Positions 6,520 to 13,350 of a stretch of 17,023 bases of DNA are shown here, one piece after another (the first letter of the stretch is position 1; the number at the start of each line of letters is the position of its first letter). The DNA comes from Bacteroidota bacterium (GTDB taxonomy: Bacteria > Bacteroidota > Bacteroidia > Bacteroidales > Prolixibacteraceae): NCBI GenBank assembly GCA_023488865.1, contig JAMDDG010000345.1:1-17023 (forward strand), written 5' to 3'. A model generated the notes under the pieces. It searched no databases. It was not told the DNA's origin and saw nothing but the letters and a program-made list of their open reading frames with translations. A program made the position numbers and the translations under genes.

Positions 6520-8523
6520 ATGGTACCGGAAGAAGCAAAAAAAAGGATAAACAAGCTCCGCCAGGAAATTGAGCTGCACAATCATAACTATTATAAGCTC
6601 AATCAGCCAACGATTACTGATTTTGAATTTGATCTCCTCTTGGGTGATTTAATTGCGCTTGAAAATAAATTTCCCCAGTTTTTCGATCCAAATTCTCCGA
6701 CGCAAAGGGTTGGAAGCGACATCTCCCGCGAATTTCAGCAGGTCACCCATCAATATCCCATGCTTTCCCTCTCCAATTCCTACTCAGAGACAGAGGTTAC
6801 TGAATTTATTCAAAGGGTGGAAAAATTCTCAGGCGAACGACCGGATTACGTCTGCGAACTCAAACTGGACGGCACTTCCATCAGTCTCACCTACCGGGAT
6901 GGTGAACTCCAAAGGGCTGTAACCAGAGGCGATGGGGAGAAAGGGGATGACGTTACGGCCAATGTCAGGACAATACGCTCAATCCCATTGAAGCTGCAGG
7001 GAAATTATCCACCGGAATTCGAGATCAGAGGTGAAATTGTGATGCCGTTTTCCGTTTTTGAAGCCATAAACCTGGAGCGGGGAGAACAGGACGAACCGCT
7101 CTTTGCCAATCCCAGAAATGCCGCATCCGGCACCTTAAAATTACAAAACTCAGCCGTAGTCGCATCCCGAAAACTGGATGCCTATTTCTACTATATTCTT
7201 GGGGAAAACTTACCGGCAGACGGTCACTACGAATTATTGCAACAGGCTGCAAGCTGGGGATTTCAACTTTCGCCGCACACCCAAAAATGCAGCGATATCA
7301 AGGAAATCCTTCACTATCTGGCTGTGTGGGAAAAAAAACGGACAGAGCTTCCTTTTGCCACGGACGGAGTTGTGATTAAAGTAAATTCCAAAAGTATCCA
7401 GGATGAACTTGGCTTTACTGCCAAAAGCCCCCGATGGGCCATTGCATTTAAGTTTAAAGCGGAAAGGGTTTCTACCCGGTTGACAAATGTAACTTTCCAG
7501 GTAGGCAGAACGGGTGTTGTGACCCCGGTTGCCAACCTCGAACCTGTTCAGCTCGGTGGAACTGTAGTAAAAAGGGCTTCCCTTCACAATGCCGATTTCA
7601 TTCAGAACCTGGATCTTCATACCAACGACCTTGTTTATGTGGAGAAAGGAGGCGAAATCATTCCTAAAATCGTAGGAATTGAGGTAGCACAAAGGGATCC
7701 GTCCAGCCTTCCTGTTCAATTTATTAAAAATTGCCCGGAGTGTGGTACCGGCTTAATCAGGGAAGAGGGCGAAGCTGCCTGGTACTGCCCGAATGAAGAC
7801 GAATGTCCACCCCTGATCAAGGGAAAGATTGAGCATTTTATCAGCCGCAAAGCCATGAATGTCGATGGACTGGGCAGCGAAACCATCGATCTTTTGTTCC
7901 AGCAGGGATTCGTCCGAAATGTTGCCGATCTATACGATTTAAAGAGAGAGCAGCTGGCCTCGATGGAGCGGATGGGGGAAAAATCTGCAGACAGAATAAT
8001 AGACGGATTGAAAAAAACAACAGAAATACCCTTTGAAAGGGTTCTTTTCGCCCTGGGAATCAGATATGTAGGTGAAACAGTTGCCAAAAAATTAGCCAAA
8101 GAAATACAGTCGGTTGATCGGCTTCAACAGGCAGATCTGACAACGCTTACCTCTATAGATGAGATTGGCATTAAAATTGCTGAGAGTATTTTATCCTGGT
8201 TTTCAAAAAGTCAACACCTCGAATTGATTGAAAGATTAAAAGGCCATCATTTGAAATTCGAGGTTGATAATACCAAAATTGAAGGTTCATCAGAAAAATT
8301 GAAAGGTTTATCCTTTGTAATTTCGGGTACTTTTAAGAATTATTCTCGTGACGGATTGAAAGCTGATATTGAATTACATGGAGGAAAAAATGTTTCTTCC
8401 ATCTCTGCAAAAACAAGCTATCTTATTGCTGGAGAGAATATTGGACCATCCAAGCTTGAGAAGGCCACTCACTTGAAAATTCCAATTATTACGGAAGAGA
8501 ACTATCGACAACTTACAGATTGA
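6520..8523 (+). CDS. ligA: NAD-dependent DNA ligase
   Basis: The enzyme seals nicks with NAD as adenylate donor, for Okazaki fragment joining and repair. With the start at 6520 the protein has 667 residues (E. coli LigA has 671), and the catalytic lysine of the KLDG motif falls at residue 115, as in E. coli. Domain order: Ia with HNHNYY near residue 20; adenylation domain through DGVVIK; OB fold (FQVGRTGVVTPVANLEPV); a zinc finger CPEC...CPNEDEC with four Cys spaced 2, 14 and 5; helix-hairpin-helix repeats; and a C-terminal BRCT domain (GLSFVISGTF). The frame is open to an ATG at 6412, but the extra 36 residues (MKKICTNTSAVHPD...) are not ligase-like, and they overlap the region before the divergent DUF4465 gene. 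The DUF6913 and dapA genes follow on the same strand. Confidence 0.96.
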   Translation: MVPEEAKKRINKLRQEIELHNHNYYKLNQPTITDFEFDLLLGDLIALENKFPQFFDPNSPTQRVGSDISREFQQVTHQYPMLSLSNSYSETEVTEFIQRVEKFSGERPDYVCELKLDGTSISLTYRDGELQRAVTRGDGEKGDDVTANVRTIRSIPLKLQGNYPPEFEIRGEIVMPFSVFEAINLERGEQDEPLFANPRNAASGTLKLQNSAVVASRKLDAYFYYILGENLPADGHYELLQQAASWGFQLSPHTQKCSDIKEILHYLAVWEKKRTELPFATDGVVIKVNSKSIQDELGFTAKSPRWAIAFKFKAERVSTRLTNVTFQVGRTGVVTPVANLEPVQLGGTVVKRASLHNADFIQNLDLHTNDLVYVEKGGEIIPKIVGIEVAQRDPSSLPVQFIKNCPECGTGLIREEGEAAWYCPNEDECPPLIKGKIEHFISRKAMNVDGLGSETIDLLFQQGFVRNVADLYDLKREQLASMERMGEKSADRIIDGLKKTTEIPFERVLFALGIRYVGETVAKKLAKEIQSVDRLQQADLTTLTSIDEIGIKIAESILSWFSKSQHLELIERLKGHHLKFEVDNTKIEGSSEKLKGLSFVISGTFKNYSRDGLKADIELHGGKNVSSISAKTSYLIAGENIGPSKLEKATHLKIPIITEENYRQLTD

Positions 8524-8579
8524 AAGTTGAGTTGAATAGGATGACGAACAAAACAGGGTGGTTTTTTATTTCGAATACC

Positions 8580-8587
8580 TAACTTTG
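8580..8587 (+). promoter_or_regulatory. -7 promoter box TAACTTTG just before the DUF6913 gene
   Basis: TAACTTTG is an exact match to the Bacteroidota -7 consensus TAnnTTTG and is followed by the commonly seen CA. A T-rich stretch lies where the -33 element is expected (around 8561-8570), although a clear TTTG is absent. The box ends only 5 nt before the ATG at 8593, so the transcript would start at or within a base or two of the start codon. Confidence 0.55.
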
Positions 8588-8592
8588 CAGGT

Positions 8593-9135
8593 ATGTTAAG
8601 AAAATTATTTAATTCGTACATAAAAAAAAGATTGTTTCTGGCGTACAGTAAACAACAGAGAGTGGTCAATATAATCACGCTTGCCAGTGCAAAATCCGTT
8701 GGAATCCTTTGGAACCCTGCTGACGAGGAGAGTATCGAAACGTATGAGTTACTTCGGCAAATATTAAATGGGAAAGGAATTAAATCATTTGGAATAGCCT
8801 TTATAAACTCCAAAAGAGAAAAAGAAACTTTGGCAACTGTCACAAATTCATGGTTAATAAGCAATTCTGACATTAGCTTTTGGGGCAGGCCGAAAAACGG
8901 GGATGGACTCCAGTTTATACAGCAGGATTTTGATATCCTGATCGACCTGTCAATCAACAAATCTGTTGCCTTACAATATATGTTGATTCACTCTTCCGCC
9001 AGGTTCAAAGTAGGCTGGAAATCTGTTGATCCTAACATTTATGATCTTGAAATAGATGTGATTGCCAATCCAAAATGTCGGTTTCTGATGGAACAGATCA
9101 TCCATTATCTTGAAAAATTGAACGAGAACAAATAA
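8593..9135 (+). CDS. DUF6913-family protein, upstream of dapA
   Basis: This is a 180-residue protein with no signal peptide or membrane segment, so it is probably cytosolic. The N-terminus is basic (MLRKLFNSYIKKRLFLAYSK). It is followed by a pattern of alternating strands and helices: SVGILWNPADEESIETYELL, IKSFGIAFINSK, DISFWGRPKNGDG, FDILIDLSINKS and RFKVGWKS. The pattern resembles the Bacteroidota family DUF6913, whose biochemical role I do not know. It lies 4 nt before dapA and downstream of ligA, and I believe this neighbourhood recurs in related genomes. That would hint at a role tied to cell-wall or lysine precursor supply or to simple co-expression, but this is inference. There is no later Met until 'MLIHSS' near residue 130, so the start at 8593 is secure. 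Confidence 0.75.
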   Translation: MLRKLFNSYIKKRLFLAYSKQQRVVNIITLASAKSVGILWNPADEESIETYELLRQILNGKGIKSFGIAFINSKREKETLATVTNSWLISNSDISFWGRPKNGDGLQFIQQDFDILIDLSINKSVALQYMLIHSSARFKVGWKSVDPNIYDLEIDVIANPKCRFLMEQIIHYLEKLNENK

Positions 9136-9139
9136 TACC

Positions 9140-10021
9140 ATGCAAAAAAAATTCAGGGGTGCCGGTGTGGCGCTTATCACGCCTTTTAAGACTGATTTGC
9201 AAATCGATTTTGATAGTCTGGGTCAATTGGTTGACAATCAAATAGAAAATGGCATGGATTTTCTGGTTGTGCTGGGTACAACGGGCGAGCCTGCAACATT
9301 ATCGCACATAGAAAAGCAGTCGCTTATTAACTTTGTAACGACCCGGGCCTCCGGAAAAGTTCCGGTTATGGTGGGAATCGGCGGAAATAGTACATCCGAA
9401 GTGATTGAACAACTTGCTGCTTATGACCTAAAGAAGGCCGACGGGATTCTATCCGTTGTCCCTTACTACACCAAACCGTCGCAAGAAGGTATCTATCAGC
9501 ATTTCATGGCAATTGCCGCAGCCTCTCCCCTTCCGGTAATTCTTTACAACGTACCCGGACGCACAGGGATCAGCATGAATGCTGAAACCACGTTAAGACT
9601 TGCCAGGGATGCAAAAAATATCGTAGCAACCAAAGAGGCTTCCGGCAACATCGGTGAGATATTGAAAATATTAAAGGGAAAACCCGACAAATTCAGCGTA
9701 ATTTCAGGCGATGATGGCTTAGTCGTTCCTACCGCCGCCATCGGTGGCGAAGGTGTCATTTCAGTTGCCGCCAACCTGACTCCCAAATTCATTGCTTCAA
9801 TGACGCACTATGCACTGAATGGAAACTTTAGCAAAGCCGGGGCTATTCAACAAGAGCTTCAGTCGCTGGTTGAAGACCTTTTTGCCGAAGGAAGTCCTTC
9901 CGGCGTTAAAGCCGCCATGCATTCACTGGGAATGTGCGAAAATAAGGTGCGGTTGCCATTGGTACCGGTTTCTGAAAAGCGATACAAATCTCTTGCAGAA
10001 AAGGCAAAGGAATTAACCTGA
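9140..10021 (+). CDS. dapA: 4-hydroxy-tetrahydrodipicolinate synthase
   Basis: The enzyme condenses pyruvate with aspartate semialdehyde, the first committed step to diaminopimelate (peptidoglycan) and lysine. The 293-residue length is typical. Visible active-site parts are GTTGE at 46-50 (the threonine pair), Tyr110 in VVPYYTKP, Tyr136 in ILYNVPGRTG and the Schiff-base Lys165 in VATKEASG. The set of motifs, including SGDDG and GGEGVISVAAN, separates it from N-acetylneuraminate lyase and other class I aldolase relatives, although a paralogous aldolase cannot be fully excluded. The start lies 4 nt after the DUF6913 stop, so the two genes are almost certainly co-transcribed. The 3' end faces the M48 gene 8 nt away. 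Confidence 0.95.
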   Translation: MQKKFRGAGVALITPFKTDLQIDFDSLGQLVDNQIENGMDFLVVLGTTGEPATLSHIEKQSLINFVTTRASGKVPVMVGIGGNSTSEVIEQLAAYDLKKADGILSVVPYYTKPSQEGIYQHFMAIAAASPLPVILYNVPGRTGISMNAETTLRLARDAKNIVATKEASGNIGEILKILKGKPDKFSVISGDDGLVVPTAAIGGEGVISVAANLTPKFIASMTHYALNGNFSKAGAIQQELQSLVEDLFAEGSPSGVKAAMHSLGMCENKVRLPLVPVSEKRYKSLAEKAKELT

Positions 10022-10029
10022 TCAACGGG

Positions 10030-10851
10030 TTACTTTCCTTTCTGCGGATGGTAATACTTTAGCGCTTCGGGCAACTTTTCTGATATTCTCGCAATCCTGT
10101 TTTCATCAAGCGGGTGGGTGCTCAAAAATTCCGGCGCAGTTGATTTATTATTTTGGGCCATGGTTCTCCAAAAATCAAGACTTTGGTTCGGATCATATCC
10201 TGCCATAGCCATAAAATACAAACCCAACTCATCTGCTTCATACTCATGCTTCCTGGAGAACGGTAAGGTATATCCCACTTGGGTACCAATGCCAAAAGCT
10301 GCCATGGCTAATTTTTGGGTCTCTTGCGGTTTTTGGGCCAGTGCTACGGAAAGCGCAGAACCAAAGCCTTGTGCCAAAAGCTGTTCACTCATTCTTTCAC
10401 TGCTGTGTTTGGCCACTGCGTGGGCAATCTCGTGGCTCATTACAGTAGCCAGTTGCGCATCATTTTTTATCAATGGAAGAATTCCGGTGTAAACAACCAC
10501 TTTTCCTCCCGGCATGCACCAGGCGTTCACGCTTTTGTCTTCAATCAAGTTAAATTCCCATTTGTAACCATCCAGATAGTTGGGTAAACCTTTGTCAACA
10601 AAAAATTTGCCTACCGCTACCGCGATTTTGTTCCCTACCCTTTTTATCCGCTCCGTTTCAATTTTATTAGCGGATACTTTATTTGATTTAATAAACTGGT
10701 CGTACTGAGTTAAACTCAGGTTCATCACTTCAGTGTCGTTGACTAAATTAAGTTGTCTGCGTCCTGTTAAAGGCACTGTTGCACAGGAAGATAAAAAGAA
10801 CAAAAAAACCATCATGCTCTTGATAATGGTCGACTTGGTAAAAGTTTTCAT
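10030..10851 (-). CDS. M48-family zinc metalloprotease, lipoprotein
   Basis: From ATG 10851 the protein has 273 residues and starts with a lipoprotein signal (hydrophobic VFLFFLSSC, modified Cys at residue 23). It is probably anchored in the outer or inner membrane facing the periplasm. It then reads CATVPLTGRRQLNLV, the usual opening of Bacteroidota and proteobacterial M48C lipoproteins related to LoiP/BepA. The zinc site is HEIAH at residues 140-144, with the third ligand expected at Glu203 in the ExxAD motif (HEYEADELG). A conserved C-terminal STHPLDENRI follows. No TPR domain is present, unlike BepA, so it is LoiP-like in size. Likely role: degrading misfolded envelope proteins. The frame is open 19 codons upstream, but the ATG at 10851 sits 1 nt after the folD stop (TGAGATG) and gives the proper signal, so translational coupling with folD is likely. 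Confidence 0.9.
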   Translation of the reverse strand: MKTFTKSTIIKSMMVFLFFLSSCATVPLTGRRQLNLVNDTEVMNLSLTQYDQFIKSNKVSANKIETERIKRVGNKIAVAVGKFFVDKGLPNYLDGYKWEFNLIEDKSVNAWCMPGGKVVVYTGILPLIKNDAQLATVMSHEIAHAVAKHSSERMSEQLLAQGFGSALSVALAQKPQETQKLAMAAFGIGTQVGYTLPFSRKHEYEADELGLYFMAMAGYDPNQSLDFWRTMAQNNKSTAPEFLSTHPLDENRIARISEKLPEALKYYHPQKGK

Positions 10852-10852
10852 C

Positions 10853-11728
10853 TCACGGATAAATTTTATGTTCATTTGATAACAGGGTATTATAAAGCAA
10901 TGAAGCAATGGTCATTGGCCCAACACCACCCGGTACCGGCGTGATGTACGAACATTTTGGCGCAACTTCATCAAATTTCACATCCCCTTTCAATTTAAAA
11001 CCGGACTTGGTTTGGTCAGACGGAACCCGTGTTGTGCCCACATCGATCACCACGGCGCCTTCTTTTACCATATCCGCTGTTAAAAATTCAGGCAAACCGA
11101 GCGCTGCCACAATGATATCAGCTTGCATACAAACTTCCTTCAGATTTTTGGTTTTGCTGTGGCAAAGTGTTACTGTGCAATCCACCCCTTTCTGCGAAAG
11201 TAAAATACTCATCGGACGACCAACAATGTTGCTCCTTCCAATAACCACACAATTTTTACCGGATGTTTCGATCTTGTACCTCCGAAGTAACTCCATGATT
11301 CCAAATGGGGTAGCCGAAACAAAAGCAGGCATCCCGGCAACAACCCTGCCCACGTTGACAGGATGAAAACCATCTACATCCTTCTTTGGATCAATGCTTT
11401 CTATTACCTTTTCTTCAGAAATATGTTTGGGAAGCGGAAGTTGAACGATAAAACCGTCAATGGCAGCATCATGGTTCAATTGGTCAATACACTGAAGCAA
11501 CTCATTCTCACTGACATTCTCTTCAAAACGGATCAGAGTAGATTCAAAACCAACTAATTCGCAGGCTTTTACTTTGGCTGCAACATAAGTTTCACTGCCA
11601 CCATCGTGACCAACCAAAACAGCGGCCAAATGTGGCGCCCTCTTCCCGGAAGCCACAATTTTCAACACTTCTGCCGCAATCTCTTTTTTTATAAGTTCCG
11701 AGATTTTTTTACCGTCAATTAATGTCAT
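10853..11728 (-). CDS. folD: Bifunctional methylenetetrahydrofolate dehydrogenase / cyclohydrolase
   Basis: The enzyme interconverts 5,10-methylene-THF, methenyl-THF and 10-formyl-THF, supplying one-carbon units for purines and initiator tRNA. The 291-residue length is normal for the cytosolic enzyme. Visible motifs are YVAAKVKAC with Tyr48 and Lys52, DGFIVQLPLP with Gln96, and KDVDGFHPVNVGR with Asp119. All four named residues match the known active-site set. There is also a dinucleotide-binding VIGRSNIVGRPMS and the C-terminal signature PVPGGVGPMT. The M48 protease gene begins 1 nt after the stop, which indicates a shared transcript. No clear -7 box was found upstream. Confidence 0.97.
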   Translation of the reverse strand: MTLIDGKKISELIKKEIAAEVLKIVASGKRAPHLAAVLVGHDGGSETYVAAKVKACELVGFESTLIRFEENVSENELLQCIDQLNHDAAIDGFIVQLPLPKHISEEKVIESIDPKKDVDGFHPVNVGRVVAGMPAFVSATPFGIMELLRRYKIETSGKNCVVIGRSNIVGRPMSILLSQKGVDCTVTLCHSKTKNLKEVCMQADIIVAALGLPEFLTADMVKEGAVVIDVGTTRVPSDQTKSGFKLKGDVKFDEVAPKCSYITPVPGGVGPMTIASLLYNTLLSNEHKIYP

Positions 11729-11867
11729 ACGATGAAATATATTTTGTGAAAATCAAGTACAATATTTACCGGATTTTCAATTCAAGCAATTAGCTATTAG
11801 CCTCAAAAACTGAACTTTATCAGATTATGCTTCTTCTCACATTCGAAAATCCAAAATCCAAAATTAT

Positions 11868-13202
11868 TTAATGTCTTTGCCCTTTCCCCTGCGTCATCAT
11901 TTTCTTCATGTTAGCGCCGGAAGAGACCATTTTCATCATTTTGCGGGTATCGGCAAATTGTTTCAGCAAGCGATTTACCTCCTGAACCGATGTTCCCGAT
12001 CCATTGGCAATCCTTTTTCGCCTTGAACCATCGATCAAAGCAGCATCAGACCTTTCTTCTTTGGTCATTGAATAGATGATAGCCTCTACATGTTTGAATG
12101 CATCATCCTCTATATCAATGTCTTTTAAAACTTTGCCCATTCCAGGGATCATGCCTGCAAGTTCCTTCAGGTTACCCATCTTCTTGATCTGCTGGATCTG
12201 CTTAAGAAAATCATCAAAATTGAACTGGTCTTTGGCCAGCTTTTTCTGAAGTTTTCTTGCCTCCTCTTCGTCATATTGCTCCTGGGCGCGTTCAACCAGC
12301 GAAACGATGTCGCCCATACCCAAAATCCGGTCCGCCATTCTGCTGGGGTAGAAAGCATCGATGGCATCCATCTTCTCGCCCATCCCCACAAATTTGATCG
12401 GTTTGTTTACGACCGAACGGATGGATAGGGCAGCTCCGCCACGGGTATCCCCATCCAATTTCGTCAGGACAACCCCGTCAAAATTCAACCGGTCATTGAA
12501 CTCTTTTGCCGTATTTACGGCATCCTGACCGGTCATTGAATCGACAACAAACAATATCTCGTTAGGATTAACCGCATTCTTAATCGCTTCAATCTCCTTC
12601 ATCATCATCTCGTCGATAGCCAGCCGACCGGCCGTATCGATGATGACAACATCGTTACCTTTCAGTTTTGCCTCTTTTACAGCATCTTTGGCAATTTTAA
12701 CCGGATCTTTGGTCGTTTCGTCGGTGTATACCGTAACCTGGATAGCCGAACCCACAACCCTTAGCTGTTCGATAGCCGCAGGCCGGTAAACGTCGCAAGC
12801 TACCAAAAGAGGGTTCTTTCCCTGTTTTGTTTTTAGCCGGTTGGCCAACTTCCCTGAAAAGGTTGTTTTACCTGATCCTTGTAAGCCGGACATCAGGATG
12901 ATGGCCGGCGACCCTTTGAGATTGATGTCGACCGCTTGTCCACCCATCAATTCTACCAGTTCATCGTGTACGATCTTTACCATCAATTGCCCCGGATTGA
13001 GGGAAGTAATTACCTGTTGACCAAGGGCTTTATCTTTAATCTTTGAAGTAAAATCCTTCGCAATCTTGAAATTGACGTCAGCATCAAGTAACGCACGCCT
13101 TACTTCTTTCAAAGTTTCAGCAACGTTGATCTCAGTAATTTTACCCTGGCCTTTCAATAATTTAAACGACCTTTCCAGCTTATCCGATAGATTTTCAAAC
13201 AT
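11868..13202 (-). CDS. ffh: Signal recognition particle protein (SRP54 homologue)
   Basis: The protein binds 4.5S/SRP RNA and signal sequences of nascent inner-membrane proteins and delivers ribosomes to FtsY using GTP. At 444 residues it is of usual length. Order: helical N domain (1-90); G domain with P-loop GLQGSGKTT at 106-114, DVYRPAA at 137-143, DTAGR at 189-193 and TKLDGDTRGG at 247-256; then the methionine-rich M domain (about 330-435) with IPGM and GSGTSVQEVNRLLKQF. It ends MKKMMTQGKGQRH. It appears to be transcribed alone from a clear Bacteroidota-type promoter. No SRP RNA gene was recognised in the window. Confidence 0.97.
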   Translation of the reverse strand: MFENLSDKLERSFKLLKGQGKITEINVAETLKEVRRALLDADVNFKIAKDFTSKIKDKALGQQVITSLNPGQLMVKIVHDELVELMGGQAVDINLKGSPAIILMSGLQGSGKTTFSGKLANRLKTKQGKNPLLVACDVYRPAAIEQLRVVGSAIQVTVYTDETTKDPVKIAKDAVKEAKLKGNDVVIIDTAGRLAIDEMMMKEIEAIKNAVNPNEILFVVDSMTGQDAVNTAKEFNDRLNFDGVVLTKLDGDTRGGAALSIRSVVNKPIKFVGMGEKMDAIDAFYPSRMADRILGMGDIVSLVERAQEQYDEEEARKLQKKLAKDQFNFDDFLKQIQQIKKMGNLKELAGMIPGMGKVLKDIDIEDDAFKHVEAIIYSMTKEERSDAALIDGSRRKRIANGSGTSVQEVNRLLKQFADTRKMMKMVSSGANMKKMMTQGKGQRH

Positions 13203-13226
13203 ATTCTACATTATTTTTATAGCTTG

Positions 13227-13259
13227 CAAACTTACAAAAGTTAAGGCGTTAAGGCAAAA
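13227..13259 (-). promoter_or_regulatory. ffh promoter (-33 TTTTG, -7 TAAGTTTG)
   Basis: On the minus strand TTTTG (complement of 13259-13255) is followed after 20 nt by TAAGTTTG (complement of 13234-13227). This matches the Bacteroidota consensus TTTG, about 19 nt, TAnnTTTG. Transcription would start near 13221, giving a leader of roughly 20 nt before the ATG at 13202. The spacer contains a short direct repeat, GTTAAGGC twice. Confidence 0.65.
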
Positions 13260-13350
13260 TATTTGTCCGCTAATTATAATTATTACCACTCTCCGTGTAA
13301 CGAAAGTAAAAGTAATGCGTCCTATTGGCAATACAAAAAATAGAGTTTTT

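Noticed and set aside
7234..7719. 161-codon antisense open frame inside ligA
   Set aside because: It lies wholly within ligA on the opposite strand, has no recognisable domain and is explained as a shadow of the ligase coding sequence.
8540..8575. Terminator after ligA (AAAAC...GTTTT)
   Set aside because: Only 5 weak A/T-rich pairs with a G-rich loop; no stable hairpin.
8502..8960. 152-codon minus-strand frame across the ligA end and DUF6913
   Set aside because: Antisense to a conserved gene with a matching promoter on the plus strand; the translation has no coherent features.
10014..10036. Inverted repeat TAACC/GGTTA between dapA and the M48 gene as a bidirectional terminator
   Set aside because: The 5-bp stem with a loop of about 9 nt and no T tract is within chance expectation.
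13066..13350. N-terminal extension of the DUF5916 frame overlapping ffh
   Set aside because: It is antisense to the ffh start, and only the ATG at 13351 gives a signal peptide at the N-terminus.
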